Part shown: one piece after another, positions 18,603-27,190 of the stretch
Numbering within the stretch: the first letter of the stretch is position 1
Layout of the letters: each line of letters starts with the position of its first letter
DNA from: Candidatus Gastranaerophilales bacterium
Lineage (GTDB): Bacteria; Cyanobacteriota; Vampirovibrionia; Gastranaerophilales; JAILCC01
Length of the DNA stretch: 28,240 nt
Assembly (NCBI GenBank): GCA_024408745.1
Contig: JAKSUS010000001.1
Location: forward strand, 1-28,240
Direction: 5' to 3'
Translations under genes and position numbers: made by a program
The notes under the pieces: model-generated
Databases searched by the model: none
Told to the model about the DNA's origin: nothing
What the model saw: the letters and a program-made list of their open reading frames with translations, nothing else

Positions 18603-20132
18603 TTATTGTTGGCTTGCTTCAATAATTGCAGGGGCTAATAATCTTTGTGCATAGGGTAAAAGTGCATTATTAATATTTTCTATATTTTGTGGAATTCCTA
18701 AACGGTTTATTTCTCTTACGACTTTTAGCGTGGGTATTTCTAATATATTTTTTGCCTTATCAACCAAACCACCCGGATTAAAACCTGTTTTAACAGATTC
18801 TATAATTTCATTAGCTGCATTAATATCATCAATATCATTTATGAACGGACTGTAACCATTATCAACCAATATTTTTTCTAAATCTGCAATATTTCTGCCT
18901 TTATTTCCGCTTGTAATTGTTGAGTTATAATTTCTTAGAGCACTTGAAGCGGTATCAATATTGTTTGAATTATTTAATATTCTTCGTATGCCCTCGTTTT
19001 TTTGGAAGTCCATTAAATCCGAATATACTTTGTTTGCTTCTCTTAATTCAGGTGATAAATTGCTTATCCTTTCAGCATTTGCGCCATAAATCTTCTCTAA
19101 AACATCATTTTTTAATGCTGAATCTGCTTTATTCCAATCTACCATATTTGAGATGTTTTTATTTATATCATACAATTCTTGCGGTGCTAGGTTTTCTTCA
19201 AACATTGAATTATTTAATAAATCTTCAATTTTGCCTTGTTCTTTTAATGTGGCATTTCTTGCAGGGTTTAAATTTGGATTTTTGCTTAATGAATAGTTAT
19301 TATAAACTTTATCCATATCAGCTAAAACATTTTCTTTGTTTATAATGGCGTTTTCGGGTAATTTTCCCAAAAGCTGACCTACTTTATTTCCTTTATCTGC
19401 TAATATATTATTATAATTATTCCTTATTCTTTCAGTTAAATCTGTAAGCGTACTTTGTACTGTTTTTTTATTCAAATCAAGAGCTTTGCTATTGGGTTTT
19501 ATTACTTGTCTTACGGTTTCCTCCGATAATCCGGGGAAAGCATTAGCTGCTAATTTATTGGTTAATTTTCCTACTCCCCTTACTAACGGCGGTAATGCAG
19601 CGTTAAGTGTTCCGCCGATTAATCCGCCTTGACCTGCGGAAGCTAAAGGATTTTCACCATTCTTTAATCCCTCAAGTCCGCCGATTAACGCTCCTTGCAA
19701 TAAACCATTTGCTAAGTTATTTACAAAAGGCAAACCACTAAAAATTTGAAAAGGACGAAATGAACCATATCCTACTAAATCAGTTGCAATTTTAGTTGCT
19801 TTTCCTAATTTAGTATTAGAATGTATTTTATCCTGTTCTCTTAATATTTTATCTGTTTCTTGCCATACATCACTTGGCTTTTTCTTTTGTACAAATGATA
19901 AAATAGGTGTAGTTATCGCATTTGCTACATTTCTTGTAGATCTTTCAAGTATTCCGCTTGGTGTTAAATCAATTGTTTCTTGAATACCGCCTTTTAATGG
20001 TTCATCAAAACTAACTTGATTGGCGTATGTCGGATATTTATCAACGAACTTTTGAGCAAGCTCTCTATTATCAATATCTTTATATTGCGGATATTTTGTT
20101 TTAATACGTTCAGAAAATTCATTATAATCCAT
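18603..20132 (-). CDS. Ejection protein, P22 gp16-like position, 509 aa
   Basis: The N-terminus has the YP-rich motif (KTKYPQYKDIDNRELAQKFV and DKYPTYANQVSFDEP) seen in large phage virion proteins. Residues about 130-180 are rich in Gly and small hydrophobics (LLQGALIGGLEGLKNG... and GGLIGGTLNAALPPL), which could enter a membrane. The remainder is helical with coiled-coil character. It is the third and largest of three genes following the tail adaptors, as gp7-gp20-gp16 in P22-like phages, where such proteins are ejected ahead of DNA and form a channel. P22 gp16 is about 609 residues. Assigned by synteny and composition; similarity to gp16 itself is not evident. Confidence 0.62.
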   Translation of the reverse strand: MDYNEFSERIKTKYPQYKDIDNRELAQKFVDKYPTYANQVSFDEPLKGGIQETIDLTPSGILERSTRNVANAITTPILSFVQKKKPSDVWQETDKILREQDKIHSNTKLGKATKIATDLVGYGSFRPFQIFSGLPFVNNLANGLLQGALIGGLEGLKNGENPLASAGQGGLIGGTLNAALPPLVRGVGKLTNKLAANAFPGLSEETVRQVIKPNSKALDLNKKTVQSTLTDLTERIRNNYNNILADKGNKVGQLLGKLPENAIINKENVLADMDKVYNNYSLSKNPNLNPARNATLKEQGKIEDLLNNSMFEENLAPQELYDINKNISNMVDWNKADSALKNDVLEKIYGANAERISNLSPELREANKVYSDLMDFQKNEGIRRILNNSNNIDTASSALRNYNSTITSGNKGRNIADLEKILVDNGYSPFINDIDDINAANEIIESVKTGFNPGGLVDKAKNILEIPTLKVVREINRLGIPQNIENINNALLPYAQRLLAPAIIEASQQ

Positions 20133-20141
20133 TTTTAACTC

Positions 20142-21515
20142 CTATAATATTCCCAGTGGGTCATTATCTTCTGTATTGTTTACATTTGTACCTTGCATAA
20201 GAACTCTATTTTTGCGCTCAATACTATTTTTCATATTTTGTAATTTTGACTTAACAATTTGCGCATTGTCAGTAGGCGCCGGTAAAAATCTTTCATATGC
20301 CTGTCTTTCTTGGTCAGACATTTGTGCACCTGTCAACCATTTACGATAAACAGCCGTAATATTATCAATTTGTGTTCTTGTTGGTACACCTTTAGGGTCT
20401 ATACGGTTTGCTATATCAGCGCCGACTTTACCCTTAAACCAAGTATAAGCCTGTGGATTTTCTTCAATTAATTGTAAACCTGCATCAATATCAGCCAAAG
20501 TAGAAGCATTTTCATTGATTTGTTTTAATAATGCTTTATCTTGTGTTGTTTTATTTGCTTTATTCTCCAAAGATTGTCTATATGCGTTTAGCTTTTGTTG
20601 TTCTATACCTAATTTGCTATAATCAAGTTGATTTTGTACTTCATCTTGTCTTTGTTGTCTTTTTAGTTGGTCCGCCCTGATTTGGTTCATTATCTCGTTT
20701 TGTTTTTGTTGTGCATCAAAATACATTTTTCTGTATTCAGCATTATCTTGTAATTGTTTTGCCTCCATTATTTGTTTAAATGTAGCACCGTCTATAATTC
20801 CACGAATATCGCTTGTGTCAATACCCATTTCATTTAAATATTTTCTATATGTGGTATCTTTCATTATGTTGTTTTGACGACCTACTCCACTAGTTAACCC
20901 ATACGTTATTGCTTCTAATCCACTTCCACCTGTTCCACCTACAACTCCTGCCATTAATAAGCCTCTACCCAAAGGACTGTCAATAAATCTTCTTAATGTG
21001 CCTAAACCCTCGCCAATGCGGTTTGCTAAACTTTTATTTTCAGGTTGCCAATTTTCAAAGCTAAAACCGTTAGTGTAATTATCTTTATATCCCTCTTCTA
21101 TATCGTTAAATATTCCGCCTTGTCTTTTGCCTGATGTTACAGAGCCGTTAATAACAGGATATTGATTAAACTCGCCAATTCTAGCGTTTTCTATATCTTC
21201 TCCTGTTTGAGGAATATTTATATTTAATTCTTTTTGTTTTTGTGCAATTTGTGGTATTCCAAAATTAAGGCCCTGCATTACTCCGTCTTTATATTGTTGA
21301 GGTGTCAAAGTTGTTTGTTTCGGTCCTGAAATTAAATTTTTAAAATAATCCTCGTTATCTAAAGAATTAAGATAATCATTTTGTGCTTGAGTATAGCCGT
21401 TATTATTATATTCAATAGCCGAACCGCTTGGATATACCCCAAAAAGCGCATTTCCTAATTTATCTAATGCATTATTTCCTCTGTTAATTAAAGACTGAAA
21501 AAATCCTTGTGTCAT
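20142..21515 (-). CDS. Ejection protein, P22 gp20-like position, 457 aa
   Basis: An N-terminal part (FFQSLINRGNNALDKLGNALFG), a glycine-rich hydrophobic segment (RGLLMAGVVGGTGGSGLEAI, about 185-205), then a long glutamine-rich coiled coil (about 240-345, NAEYRKMYFDAQQKQNEIMN... and RADQLKRQQRQDEVQNQLDY). The C-terminal region (TGAQMSDQERQAYERFLPAPTDN) is a pattern seen in phage internal virion/DNA-transfer proteins. Length is close to P22 gp20 (471). With its neighbours it probably forms the DNA ejection complex. Inferred from synteny, length and coiled-coil content. Confidence 0.65.
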   Translation of the reverse strand: MTQGFFQSLINRGNNALDKLGNALFGVYPSGSAIEYNNNGYTQAQNDYLNSLDNEDYFKNLISGPKQTTLTPQQYKDGVMQGLNFGIPQIAQKQKELNINIPQTGEDIENARIGEFNQYPVINGSVTSGKRQGGIFNDIEEGYKDNYTNGFSFENWQPENKSLANRIGEGLGTLRRFIDSPLGRGLLMAGVVGGTGGSGLEAITYGLTSGVGRQNNIMKDTTYRKYLNEMGIDTSDIRGIIDGATFKQIMEAKQLQDNAEYRKMYFDAQQKQNEIMNQIRADQLKRQQRQDEVQNQLDYSKLGIEQQKLNAYRQSLENKANKTTQDKALLKQINENASTLADIDAGLQLIEENPQAYTWFKGKVGADIANRIDPKGVPTRTQIDNITAVYRKWLTGAQMSDQERQAYERFLPAPTDNAQIVKSKLQNMKNSIERKNRVLMQGTNVNNTEDNDPLGIL

Positions 21516-21552
21516 TTTGTTTTACTCCGTTTTATATTAAAGCTGGTAATAT

Positions 21553-22128
21553 TTATGTTGCAGAAGCTCCGATGTTTCCCAATGCTTGAGCTGTTGCTGC
21601 ATATTTTGTAGCATTTGCTGCTTGTTGGGCTTTATATACTTCTGCGTTATAATTACTTACATTATTAGAAAGCTGATTAGATAACCCTTGCGTTCCTGTC
21701 ATCATGTCGTAAATTGTCGCATACGGTAACATTGCAGCTTGATAATTTTGAAGTTGTTGGTTTCTGTAATCTTGTTGTCTTTCATATTCATTGTTTGCTA
21801 AATCATTAGCAAAACCTCTCATTGCATCAGAAGCAGTTGAACCCCTTAATAAATTTCTGCTCAAAAGCGGGTTTATATAATTATTCTCAAGCATATTATT
21901 CATTTTGTTTGTATAATACGCATCGCCTTGTTTATATTCATCACTTTCATAGTTTGGGTTAAGGTAATTATTTAAAAAATTACCTGCGTTATTTTCTGTA
22001 ATCCCGACTAATTGTCTTTGAAAATCCGTTGGTGAATATGTAGAGCCTTTTTTACTCGTTGTTGCTTTGCCGAATAATCCAGTATCGGTTGTAGTTTTTG
22101 CATATTCAGGAGCTTTTTTACTTCCCAT
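21553..22128 (-). CDS. Ejection/internal virion protein, P22 gp7-like position, 191 aa
   Basis: A polar N-terminus (GSKKAPEYAKTTTDTGLFGK), asparagine-rich middle (NNAGNFLNNYLNPNYESDEY) and helical C-terminus (YERQQDYRNQQLQNYQAAML, ending alanine-rich). Such Asn/Gln/Ala-rich, weakly conserved proteins occupy the gp7 position in P22-like phages and gp14 in T7-like ones, where they are packaged in the head and ejected. It lies between a GNAT-like gene and the gp20-position gene. Function is by order and composition. Confidence 0.6.
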   Translation of the reverse strand: MGSKKAPEYAKTTTDTGLFGKATTSKKGSTYSPTDFQRQLVGITENNAGNFLNNYLNPNYESDEYKQGDAYYTNKMNNMLENNYINPLLSRNLLRGSTASDAMRGFANDLANNEYERQQDYRNQQLQNYQAAMLPYATIYDMMTGTQGLSNQLSNNVSNYNAEVYKAQQAANATKYAATAQALGNIGASAT

Positions 22129-22131
22129 TAT

Positions 22132-22497
22132 TTAAGCCTTTCTAATATAAATATCATCTTTGTAATGTTCAAAACCTGCTTGTGCTAGTGCATACCTTGC
22201 ATGTTTAAAAGGAGTTTGAGAGTACATATTTTTTTTAAACGCATTACAAACGGTTTCTATTGCTATAATAACATTTTCTAAATTTGACCTTTTTGAAAAT
22301 CCATTTAAAAAATATTCTTTGTCTTTTTCTTCTATATATATCGCTCCAAGCGGAATATTTGAAACATTATCAGGATAAAAAACAAACAAATAATCACCGC
22401 ATTTAATAATATCTTCTAACTTTGGTAAATTAGAATGGTCGATATTATTATAAAGTTTTTCCAGTTCTTTTAAATCTCTTATGTGGTCAATTATCAT
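22132..22497 (-). CDS. Small GNAT-like protein in head-tail block, 121 aa
   Basis: The end YFLNGFSKRSNLENVIIAIE... and SQTPFKHARYALAQAGFEHY with YIRK after it resembles the C-terminal half of GNAT acetyltransferases, and the start has a matching strand (LFVFYPDNVSNIPLGAIYIE). Some phage head-tail blocks contain a protein of this GNAT-like kind in the P22 gp14 / T7 gp13 position. The acetyl-CoA loop (Q/RxxGxG/A) is not clearly present, so catalysis is doubtful and a structural assembly role is more likely. It overlaps none but is one base from the next gene. Confidence 0.55.
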   Translation of the reverse strand: MIIDHIRDLKELEKLYNNIDHSNLPKLEDIIKCGDYLFVFYPDNVSNIPLGAIYIEEKDKEYFLNGFSKRSNLENVIIAIETVCNAFKKNMYSQTPFKHARYALAQAGFEHYKDDIYIRKA

Positions 22498-24060
22498 TTA
22501 TTTTCTTCCTGTTGTGTCTGTTTCTTGTGTAATTCCTTTTAATTCAAGTGCTGTTATAGAAAATTCATCATCTCTTTGTTCTGTTCTGAATGTAAATCTT
22601 ATATAATACCAATTTGAAATAAATTTACCTTTAATTTGCTGAATAATATTGTCATCTTCGCTTGACCAATATTGAACATCCCATATTTGATTATCGGGAG
22701 TGTCAGCGGTTTGAGGTGAGTCATCTCCCCAAATTGCACCTTGATAAAACTGATTTACTCGCCTTGTTTTAACTTTTTTACCGTCAATTTCGCAATCTAT
22801 ATTAAAAGAGTTATTGGCATCTTGTGTAACTGAAATTAATGGCTGTATTTCCATTTCTTTCATATTTGAAAAGGAACCTAAATTAATTATTTGTGTTGTG
22901 TATCTTGCGCCAATATATTCATTATCAAATACGCAACATTCTCCGGCTTTTTCTAAATAATATTTGTTTCCGATCACAGAATATAAATTATTATCGTACA
23001 CAAAATAACCGTTTAAATTATTTTGGCAAACTCTTTCGCTCCATTCCCCTATGAAATAATCATAAATTAAATTGTATTCATTCGTATTTATCCATATTTC
23101 AGAGCGATTGTTTCCAATATAGCTTGTCATTTGAAATTTGCGAACATTATTAAAATACTTTTGTATTTCAGGAGCAATAGGCTCACCTAAAACCTTTTGA
23201 CCGTAATTGTTTTGCATGTAGTAATAAATATTTTTTTGCGTGTTATCGTAAAAGAATAAATATTTATCGTGTTTACACCAGCTCTCATAATTCATACAAC
23301 CGCCCAAAGATGCATCTGCTCTTATTGCAGTTGTAACATCGGACATATTCCCGCTTAACATTGTGCTGTCATTTTCGGTAAACACGAGCAGGGCATCAAT
23401 ATATGGTACTACTGCGGTCACTTTTTTACCAAATAATTGATACCATGCTTTGTTGGTATCGGTTGGCGTTGTATAATCCCAATCGGTTATATCACCTTTT
23501 CTTGAACCAATTACAATGCCTTTTTCTGTGCCTATAACAAGTGAGCCGTCTTGCTCGCACATTGCAAGACCTGTTATATCATCACCCTCGTATTGTGGCT
23601 CTAATTTTGTAACTTCTGTTTCAGGGTAAAACTGTACTGAATAATATTCTTTTCCGTTTGTGAATACAAACACATCATAAGCACCATTTAACATGGTTAT
23701 TCCGTTTGCTTCGCCTGTTAAAGTTAAATTATCTTGTATCACTGTATAAGTTGATGAGTTTGGAGTTACTAATAATAATGCTCCTTTTGTTGCGCTTTCT
23801 GCGTAAAACAATAAATATTTTGTCCCCTCTTGTACAGTTTCAAATCCTTTGATTAACTTTGTATAGCTATTATATGTACCCCTTACAATATTTCCCAATG
23901 TTGCTTTAATTTGCACCCCTGCATCATAACTTGAAGCTACAAAATCAACATTTTGACAAGTTGTCGCCGATATTGTGCCGTTACTTGCTATACCATTTCT
24001 TGTTCTTATACCTTTAAATATATTAAATACTGTGCTTTGTGGTGTCGGAAAGTTAATCAT
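22498..24060 (-). CDS. Tail nozzle/hub protein, P22 gp10-like, 520 aa
   Basis: Large beta-rich protein. The repeated strand-loop units (ANGITMLNGAYDVFVFTNGK and TGLAMCEQDGSLVIGTEKGI, then TAVVPYIDALLVFTENDSTM) suggest a beta-propeller-like body. The segment YESWCKHDKYLFFYDNTQKN with GEPIAPEIQKYF is typical of packaged-DNA stabilisation proteins (gp10) and related T7 gp12 nozzle proteins. It follows the adaptor gene as in P22 (gp4-gp10). It closes the portal-adaptor channel and bears the tail tip. Length (520) is close to P22 gp10 (about 470). No gp26-type tail needle gene follows. Confidence 0.72.
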   Translation of the reverse strand: MINFPTPQSTVFNIFKGIRTRNGIASNGTISATTCQNVDFVASSYDAGVQIKATLGNIVRGTYNSYTKLIKGFETVQEGTKYLLFYAESATKGALLLVTPNSSTYTVIQDNLTLTGEANGITMLNGAYDVFVFTNGKEYYSVQFYPETEVTKLEPQYEGDDITGLAMCEQDGSLVIGTEKGIVIGSRKGDITDWDYTTPTDTNKAWYQLFGKKVTAVVPYIDALLVFTENDSTMLSGNMSDVTTAIRADASLGGCMNYESWCKHDKYLFFYDNTQKNIYYYMQNNYGQKVLGEPIAPEIQKYFNNVRKFQMTSYIGNNRSEIWINTNEYNLIYDYFIGEWSERVCQNNLNGYFVYDNNLYSVIGNKYYLEKAGECCVFDNEYIGARYTTQIINLGSFSNMKEMEIQPLISVTQDANNSFNIDCEIDGKKVKTRRVNQFYQGAIWGDDSPQTADTPDNQIWDVQYWSSEDDNIIQQIKGKFISNWYYIRFTFRTEQRDDEFSITALELKGITQETDTTGRK

Positions 24061-24069
24061 TTTTTATCC

Positions 24070-24729
24070 TTAAATATAAAATACTGTATCGCTTTCAACA
24101 GGTTGGCAACCTCTTAAAAATATGTTCCATTTTTGCTCGAATATATCAAATGTGGGCTTCCACCTTGGGTTAGATTGTTTTCTCATATTTGTTGCTAAAA
24201 CATAATATTCAAGCGCATCAAAATATAAATGTTGGAATTTTTCAGGCATTTTTAGAGTTGACCCAATCGAAATATAATAGCTGAGTGTTTCGTCGGTTAA
24301 TATTACGTTTTTAGTAGAATTATATTCAATAACTGCATTATAGCTTTTATCGGGTGTAGGATATATTTTTATTTTTTCAGGGTTATAAACAACCTCAAAT
24401 AATTGTGGTTTGCCTTTATTTTCATCTAATAATGCAATATCAGAATAATACTTTAATTTTTCAATTCTATTATCATTTTTAATTCTTATTTCAGTAATTC
24501 TGCCGTCAATAGGTTGATACAAATTCTGTCCTTTTGTAAATACAATATTTTTAGTATATTTCGCAAACGGGAAATCCTCTCTATTTGATAATTCAGAGTG
24601 GCAACCTTGCTGAATACGACGCATTCCGATAAATTCTTCACTCGTTTTATCTTCCATATCCTCGGGGTCTATCATACTCATTGGAATTGTAGCAGTATCT
24701 ATTAACGATTGGTCAAATGTTTTACCCAT
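24070..24729 (-). CDS. Head-tail adaptor, P22 gp4 / T7 gp11-like, 219 aa
   Basis: The acidic N-terminus (TATIPMSMIDPEDMEDKTSE) is followed by FIGMRRIQQGCHSELSNRED, then a beta part (TEIRIKNDNRIEKLKYYSDI... and FEVVYNPEKIKIYPTPDKSY). The end, MPEKFQHLYFDALEYYVLAT..., is a helix-rich segment typical of the adaptor/tail-tubular-A family, where helices stack under the portal. Position before the nozzle gene supports this. Assigned by pattern and order. Confidence 0.68.
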   Translation of the reverse strand: MGKTFDQSLIDTATIPMSMIDPEDMEDKTSEEFIGMRRIQQGCHSELSNREDFPFAKYTKNIVFTKGQNLYQPIDGRITEIRIKNDNRIEKLKYYSDIALLDENKGKPQLFEVVYNPEKIKIYPTPDKSYNAVIEYNSTKNVILTDETLSYYISIGSTLKMPEKFQHLYFDALEYYVLATNMRKQSNPRWKPTFDIFEQKWNIFLRGCQPVESDTVFYI

Positions 24730-25592
24730 TATTTCATACCTTTAATTGCTTTAATTACGTCATCTTTTTTTGTTGAAGAAAGTTTAATATTATTTTCTTT
24801 GCAATATGCAAGCATTTCTTTATAACTCATTTTTTCAATGTCTTTTTCTTCTTTTTTTTCTCTTAATTCAGTAAGCATTTTTACGCACAAACCGTTGTAA
24901 TTTAACTCTGTTTCACCGTTTAAAATTAAATGTTTCTTTTCAGGTGGCAAGATTGAACCAATAACCAAACCGCTTTCAATACTTTTATTGTTTTTACCCT
25001 CTGTCCATACTTCATATCGACAATTTTCGTTAAATGCGTGTATTTCAAGTAATGTTTTTTTTCTTGGTGCCGTTGCACCTAATAATTTTTCTTCATCTGT
25101 AATTGGCATTAATTCTTCTTTCATAGTTAAAAACTCCTTAATTTTCAAATGCGGAATGTCAAACACTCCGTTTTCTGAATATTTATACATATTTATATAT
25201 GGCTTTAATTCATTTACGCATTTTCTGTTGTAGTTTTGAAAATCTGCTTTTATATCTCTATTATTACTCATCTGATTATTGGCAACTAAAAGAACGGAAT
25301 CATATCTTTTATAAATCAAATAATCGAGGCATAAAATAAGCGAACTATTGCGATTAGGCAAATAATGACCGTCAATAACCCCTTTTTTATCTCTATCATA
25401 ATTTATGCTTATAACAGGACAACTATCGCAATTTAAACATTTATCAACAATATCATCAGCGCATAATCTTATGTTAGGCTTTAATTCGGCACAATAATTG
25501 TTGCATGCGATTTTAAATACATCCGTATTTTTTAAAAGTTCTTTTTCTTCTTCTGTAATATCTGCATAAGTTAATATTATTGCTTTAGCCAT
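24729..25592 (-). CDS. Partner protein of glycosyltransferase with C-terminal HeH/SAP-type domain, 287 aa
   Basis: The N-terminal half (KAIILTYADITEEEKELLKN..., FKIACNNYCAELKPNIRLCA) with paired cysteines (CLNCDSCPVI) and SLILCLDYLIYKRYDSVLLV looks like an alpha/beta nucleotide-type fold; a distant resemblance to the MptE/6-hydroxymethylpterin region of sugar-linked enzymes is possible. The C-terminal 33 residues (MSYKEMLAYCKENNIKLSST, then KKDDVIKAIKG) are a HeH/SAP-type helix-loop-helix, often appended to phage head or DNA-binding proteins. It overlaps the GT8 gene by 16 bases, so the two work together. Function unproven; a sugar-nucleotide or glycan-linked role is a guess. Confidence 0.5.
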   Translation of the reverse strand: MAKAIILTYADITEEEKELLKNTDVFKIACNNYCAELKPNIRLCADDIVDKCLNCDSCPVISINYDRDKKGVIDGHYLPNRNSSLILCLDYLIYKRYDSVLLVANNQMSNNRDIKADFQNYNRKCVNELKPYINMYKYSENGVFDIPHLKIKEFLTMKEELMPITDEEKLLGATAPRKKTLLEIHAFNENCRYEVWTEGKNNKSIESGLVIGSILPPEKKHLILNGETELNYNGLCVKMLTELREKKEEKDIEKMSYKEMLAYCKENNIKLSSTKKDDVIKAIKGMK

Positions 25593-26224
25593 AAGTCCAT
25601 ATCCTTTTTGTCCGAGCTTGGAAAATGCAAAATAACAGGATTATTACATGCTCTTTCTCCATAATCCCTTTTATAACAATAATTCCATTTCTCGTTTACT
25701 AATTTTATTTTGTCGTGGAAGCACCAATTTATTATAGTTTCATCTGCACTAAACGGCTCTTGTTTACCTATTGCGCCTTTCCAATTATCTTTAATTTGTT
25801 TAAAATAGTTTTCTTTGTTCATAAGCGATATATTAAACATCATCATGCCGGAACACGTATAATAGGGAAGTCCTAACTGTTTAGCTTGAATATCTGAATA
25901 TAAATGCCCTCTTGTTGCTAAAATATAATTATTTTCAAAATCAACATTAAATAAAGGCTCTAAACTACCTAAACAAACAGTATCACAATCAAGATACAAT
26001 GCTTTTTTAAGTTTGGGAAAATACTTTGGAATTAATAACCGCAAAAAACAAGCCTTTGAAACATGTTTAAATCCGCATAACTCATAAGTAAATTCTTTTA
26101 ATTCATTATTAATATCTTTTCTAATTGTATGTATTTTTGCTTGCGGGTTGTGTTTTAAAATACTTTCTTTAGACTTGTTAAATAATTCTTTGTAATTTTC
26201 ATCAAAACAATAAATTACATCCAT
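25577..26224 (-). CDS. GT8-type glycosyltransferase, 215 aa
   Basis: Predicted nucleotide-sugar-dependent transferase of the GT8 (LgtC/glycogenin) fold. The DxD-type metal site is D79-C-D81 in KKALYLDCDTVCLGSLEPLF. The nucleotide-sugar region GHLYSDIQAKQLG and the substrate-loop SGMMMFNISLMNKENYFKQI follow, with DETIINWCF (Asp161) and the late histidine ILHFPSS (H200) in expected places. It is shorter than typical bacterial GT8 enzymes (about 300) but the core is complete. It lies between the major capsid and adaptor genes, separated from the capsid by a terminator. A role in glycosylating virion proteins or modifying host surface sugars is possible. Confidence 0.85.
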   Translation of the reverse strand: MDVIYCFDENYKELFNKSKESILKHNPQAKIHTIRKDINNELKEFTYELCGFKHVSKACFLRLLIPKYFPKLKKALYLDCDTVCLGSLEPLFNVDFENNYILATRGHLYSDIQAKQLGLPYYTCSGMMMFNISLMNKENYFKQIKDNWKGAIGKQEPFSADETIINWCFHDKIKLVNEKWNYCYKRDYGERACNNPVILHFPSSDKKDMDLWLKQ

Positions 26225-26238
26225 AAATTACCTTTTTT

Positions 26239-26268
26239 AAAAAAGGCGAGGGTAAAAATACCCCCACC
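26239..26268 (-). terminator. Intrinsic terminator after the major capsid gene
   Basis: Read on the minus strand, GGTGGGGGTA (26268-26259) pairs with TACCCTCGCC (26254-26245) in ten pairs with two G-T wobbles, around a four-base TTTT loop, followed by six T (26244-26239). This would partly end transcription after the capsid gene and lower expression of the glycosyltransferase and tail genes. Confidence 0.85.
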
Positions 26269-26278
26269 TAATTAATTC

Positions 26279-27184
26279 TTATAGAAAAGAACCAGTAACT
26301 TTAGAAGTTACGATACAATCAGGGTTAGCAACTTGACCACCGTAAACTAATAAGCATCTTACGAAATCGCCAACTTGGTCTTTATCTCTAAGAGTTTCAG
26401 TTTTAGTGATTTGTTCTGCGTAAGTGATAGCATCAGAAGTTAAAGCTACCATAGTTTGAGAGAAAACTGCTGCACTACCTGTACCTGTTTTATCAGTAGC
26501 GATATTAGTATCAACGAATACATCAAATCCACCTAAAGTACCGATTTGACCTTTTCTTAATACTTCAGCACCAACTGCATTAGCAAAGAATTGAGAGCAT
26601 TGTTTGATAACACCTTCAATTTCAGGAGTTACAACTAATGCCGGTCTTTTGCCTGCATAGTCAACACCATTGATTAAAGCATTTTTTCTGCCTAATACAG
26701 AATACATTTTGCATACTTCAGCCCAAACATTGTCTTTTGTTAATTGAAGAGCTGAATCTGTGTGCAATTTAGTAGTAGCATTAGCAACTGCTAAACCGTG
26801 AATGTATTTATCTTTAGTTTGAGATGCAGCAACAGCGATTCTGTTAATGTATTGATTAACTAAATCAATGTTAGATTGAACTTTTTGAATATCATCAACC
26901 AAGAATGGAATGATTTTTTGTTGAGATATTTCAAGAGCTTGTTTGTCACCTGTTGGGTCTTGGTAAGTAATACCAGAAAAACCTGTTGCAGTTGGGTTGT
27001 AATCAGAAACTGTCAAAGAGCCTAAAGTATAGAAGTAAACTTTATCACCCTTAGATTTAATTTCGCCTTCGTACTTGTGATTAACGATATCCATATATTT
27101 ACCGTGATCATCAAGAGTTGCGTTTAATTTAGCACTCCATAATTCAGGAGTAAATCCACCATTTTTTACTGATATGTCTGTCAT
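26279..27184 (-). CDS. Major capsid protein, 301 aa
   Basis: The sequence (GGFTPELWSAKLNATLDDHGKY at the start is a helix plus N-arm; IVNHKYEGEIKSKGDKVYFY next) follows the HK97-like coat fold, with the P-domain helix (DIQKVQSNIDLVNQYINRIA) and the A-domain parts (RPALVVTPEIEGVIKQCSQF... and GTLGGFDVFVDTNIATDK). The central and C-terminal segments ALTSDAITYAEQITKTETLR and VRCLLVYGGQVANPDCIVTS are typical of coat proteins of P22-like and related phages, though without the extra inserted domain of P22 (430 residues). It directly follows the scaffold gene and is followed by a strong terminator, as expected of the most abundant virion protein. Confidence 0.88.
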   Translation of the reverse strand: MTDISVKNGGFTPELWSAKLNATLDDHGKYMDIVNHKYEGEIKSKGDKVYFYTLGSLTVSDYNPTATGFSGITYQDPTGDKQALEISQQKIIPFLVDDIQKVQSNIDLVNQYINRIAVAASQTKDKYIHGLAVANATTKLHTDSALQLTKDNVWAEVCKMYSVLGRKNALINGVDYAGKRPALVVTPEIEGVIKQCSQFFANAVGAEVLRKGQIGTLGGFDVFVDTNIATDKTGTGSAAVFSQTMVALTSDAITYAEQITKTETLRDKDQVGDFVRCLLVYGGQVANPDCIVTSKVTGSFL

Positions 27185-27190
27185 TTTAAA

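Noticed and set aside
18917..19345. 142-residue plus-strand frame opposite the gp16-position gene
   Set aside because: Leucine/tyrosine-rich antisense shadow without start signal; the minus-strand gene is well supported.
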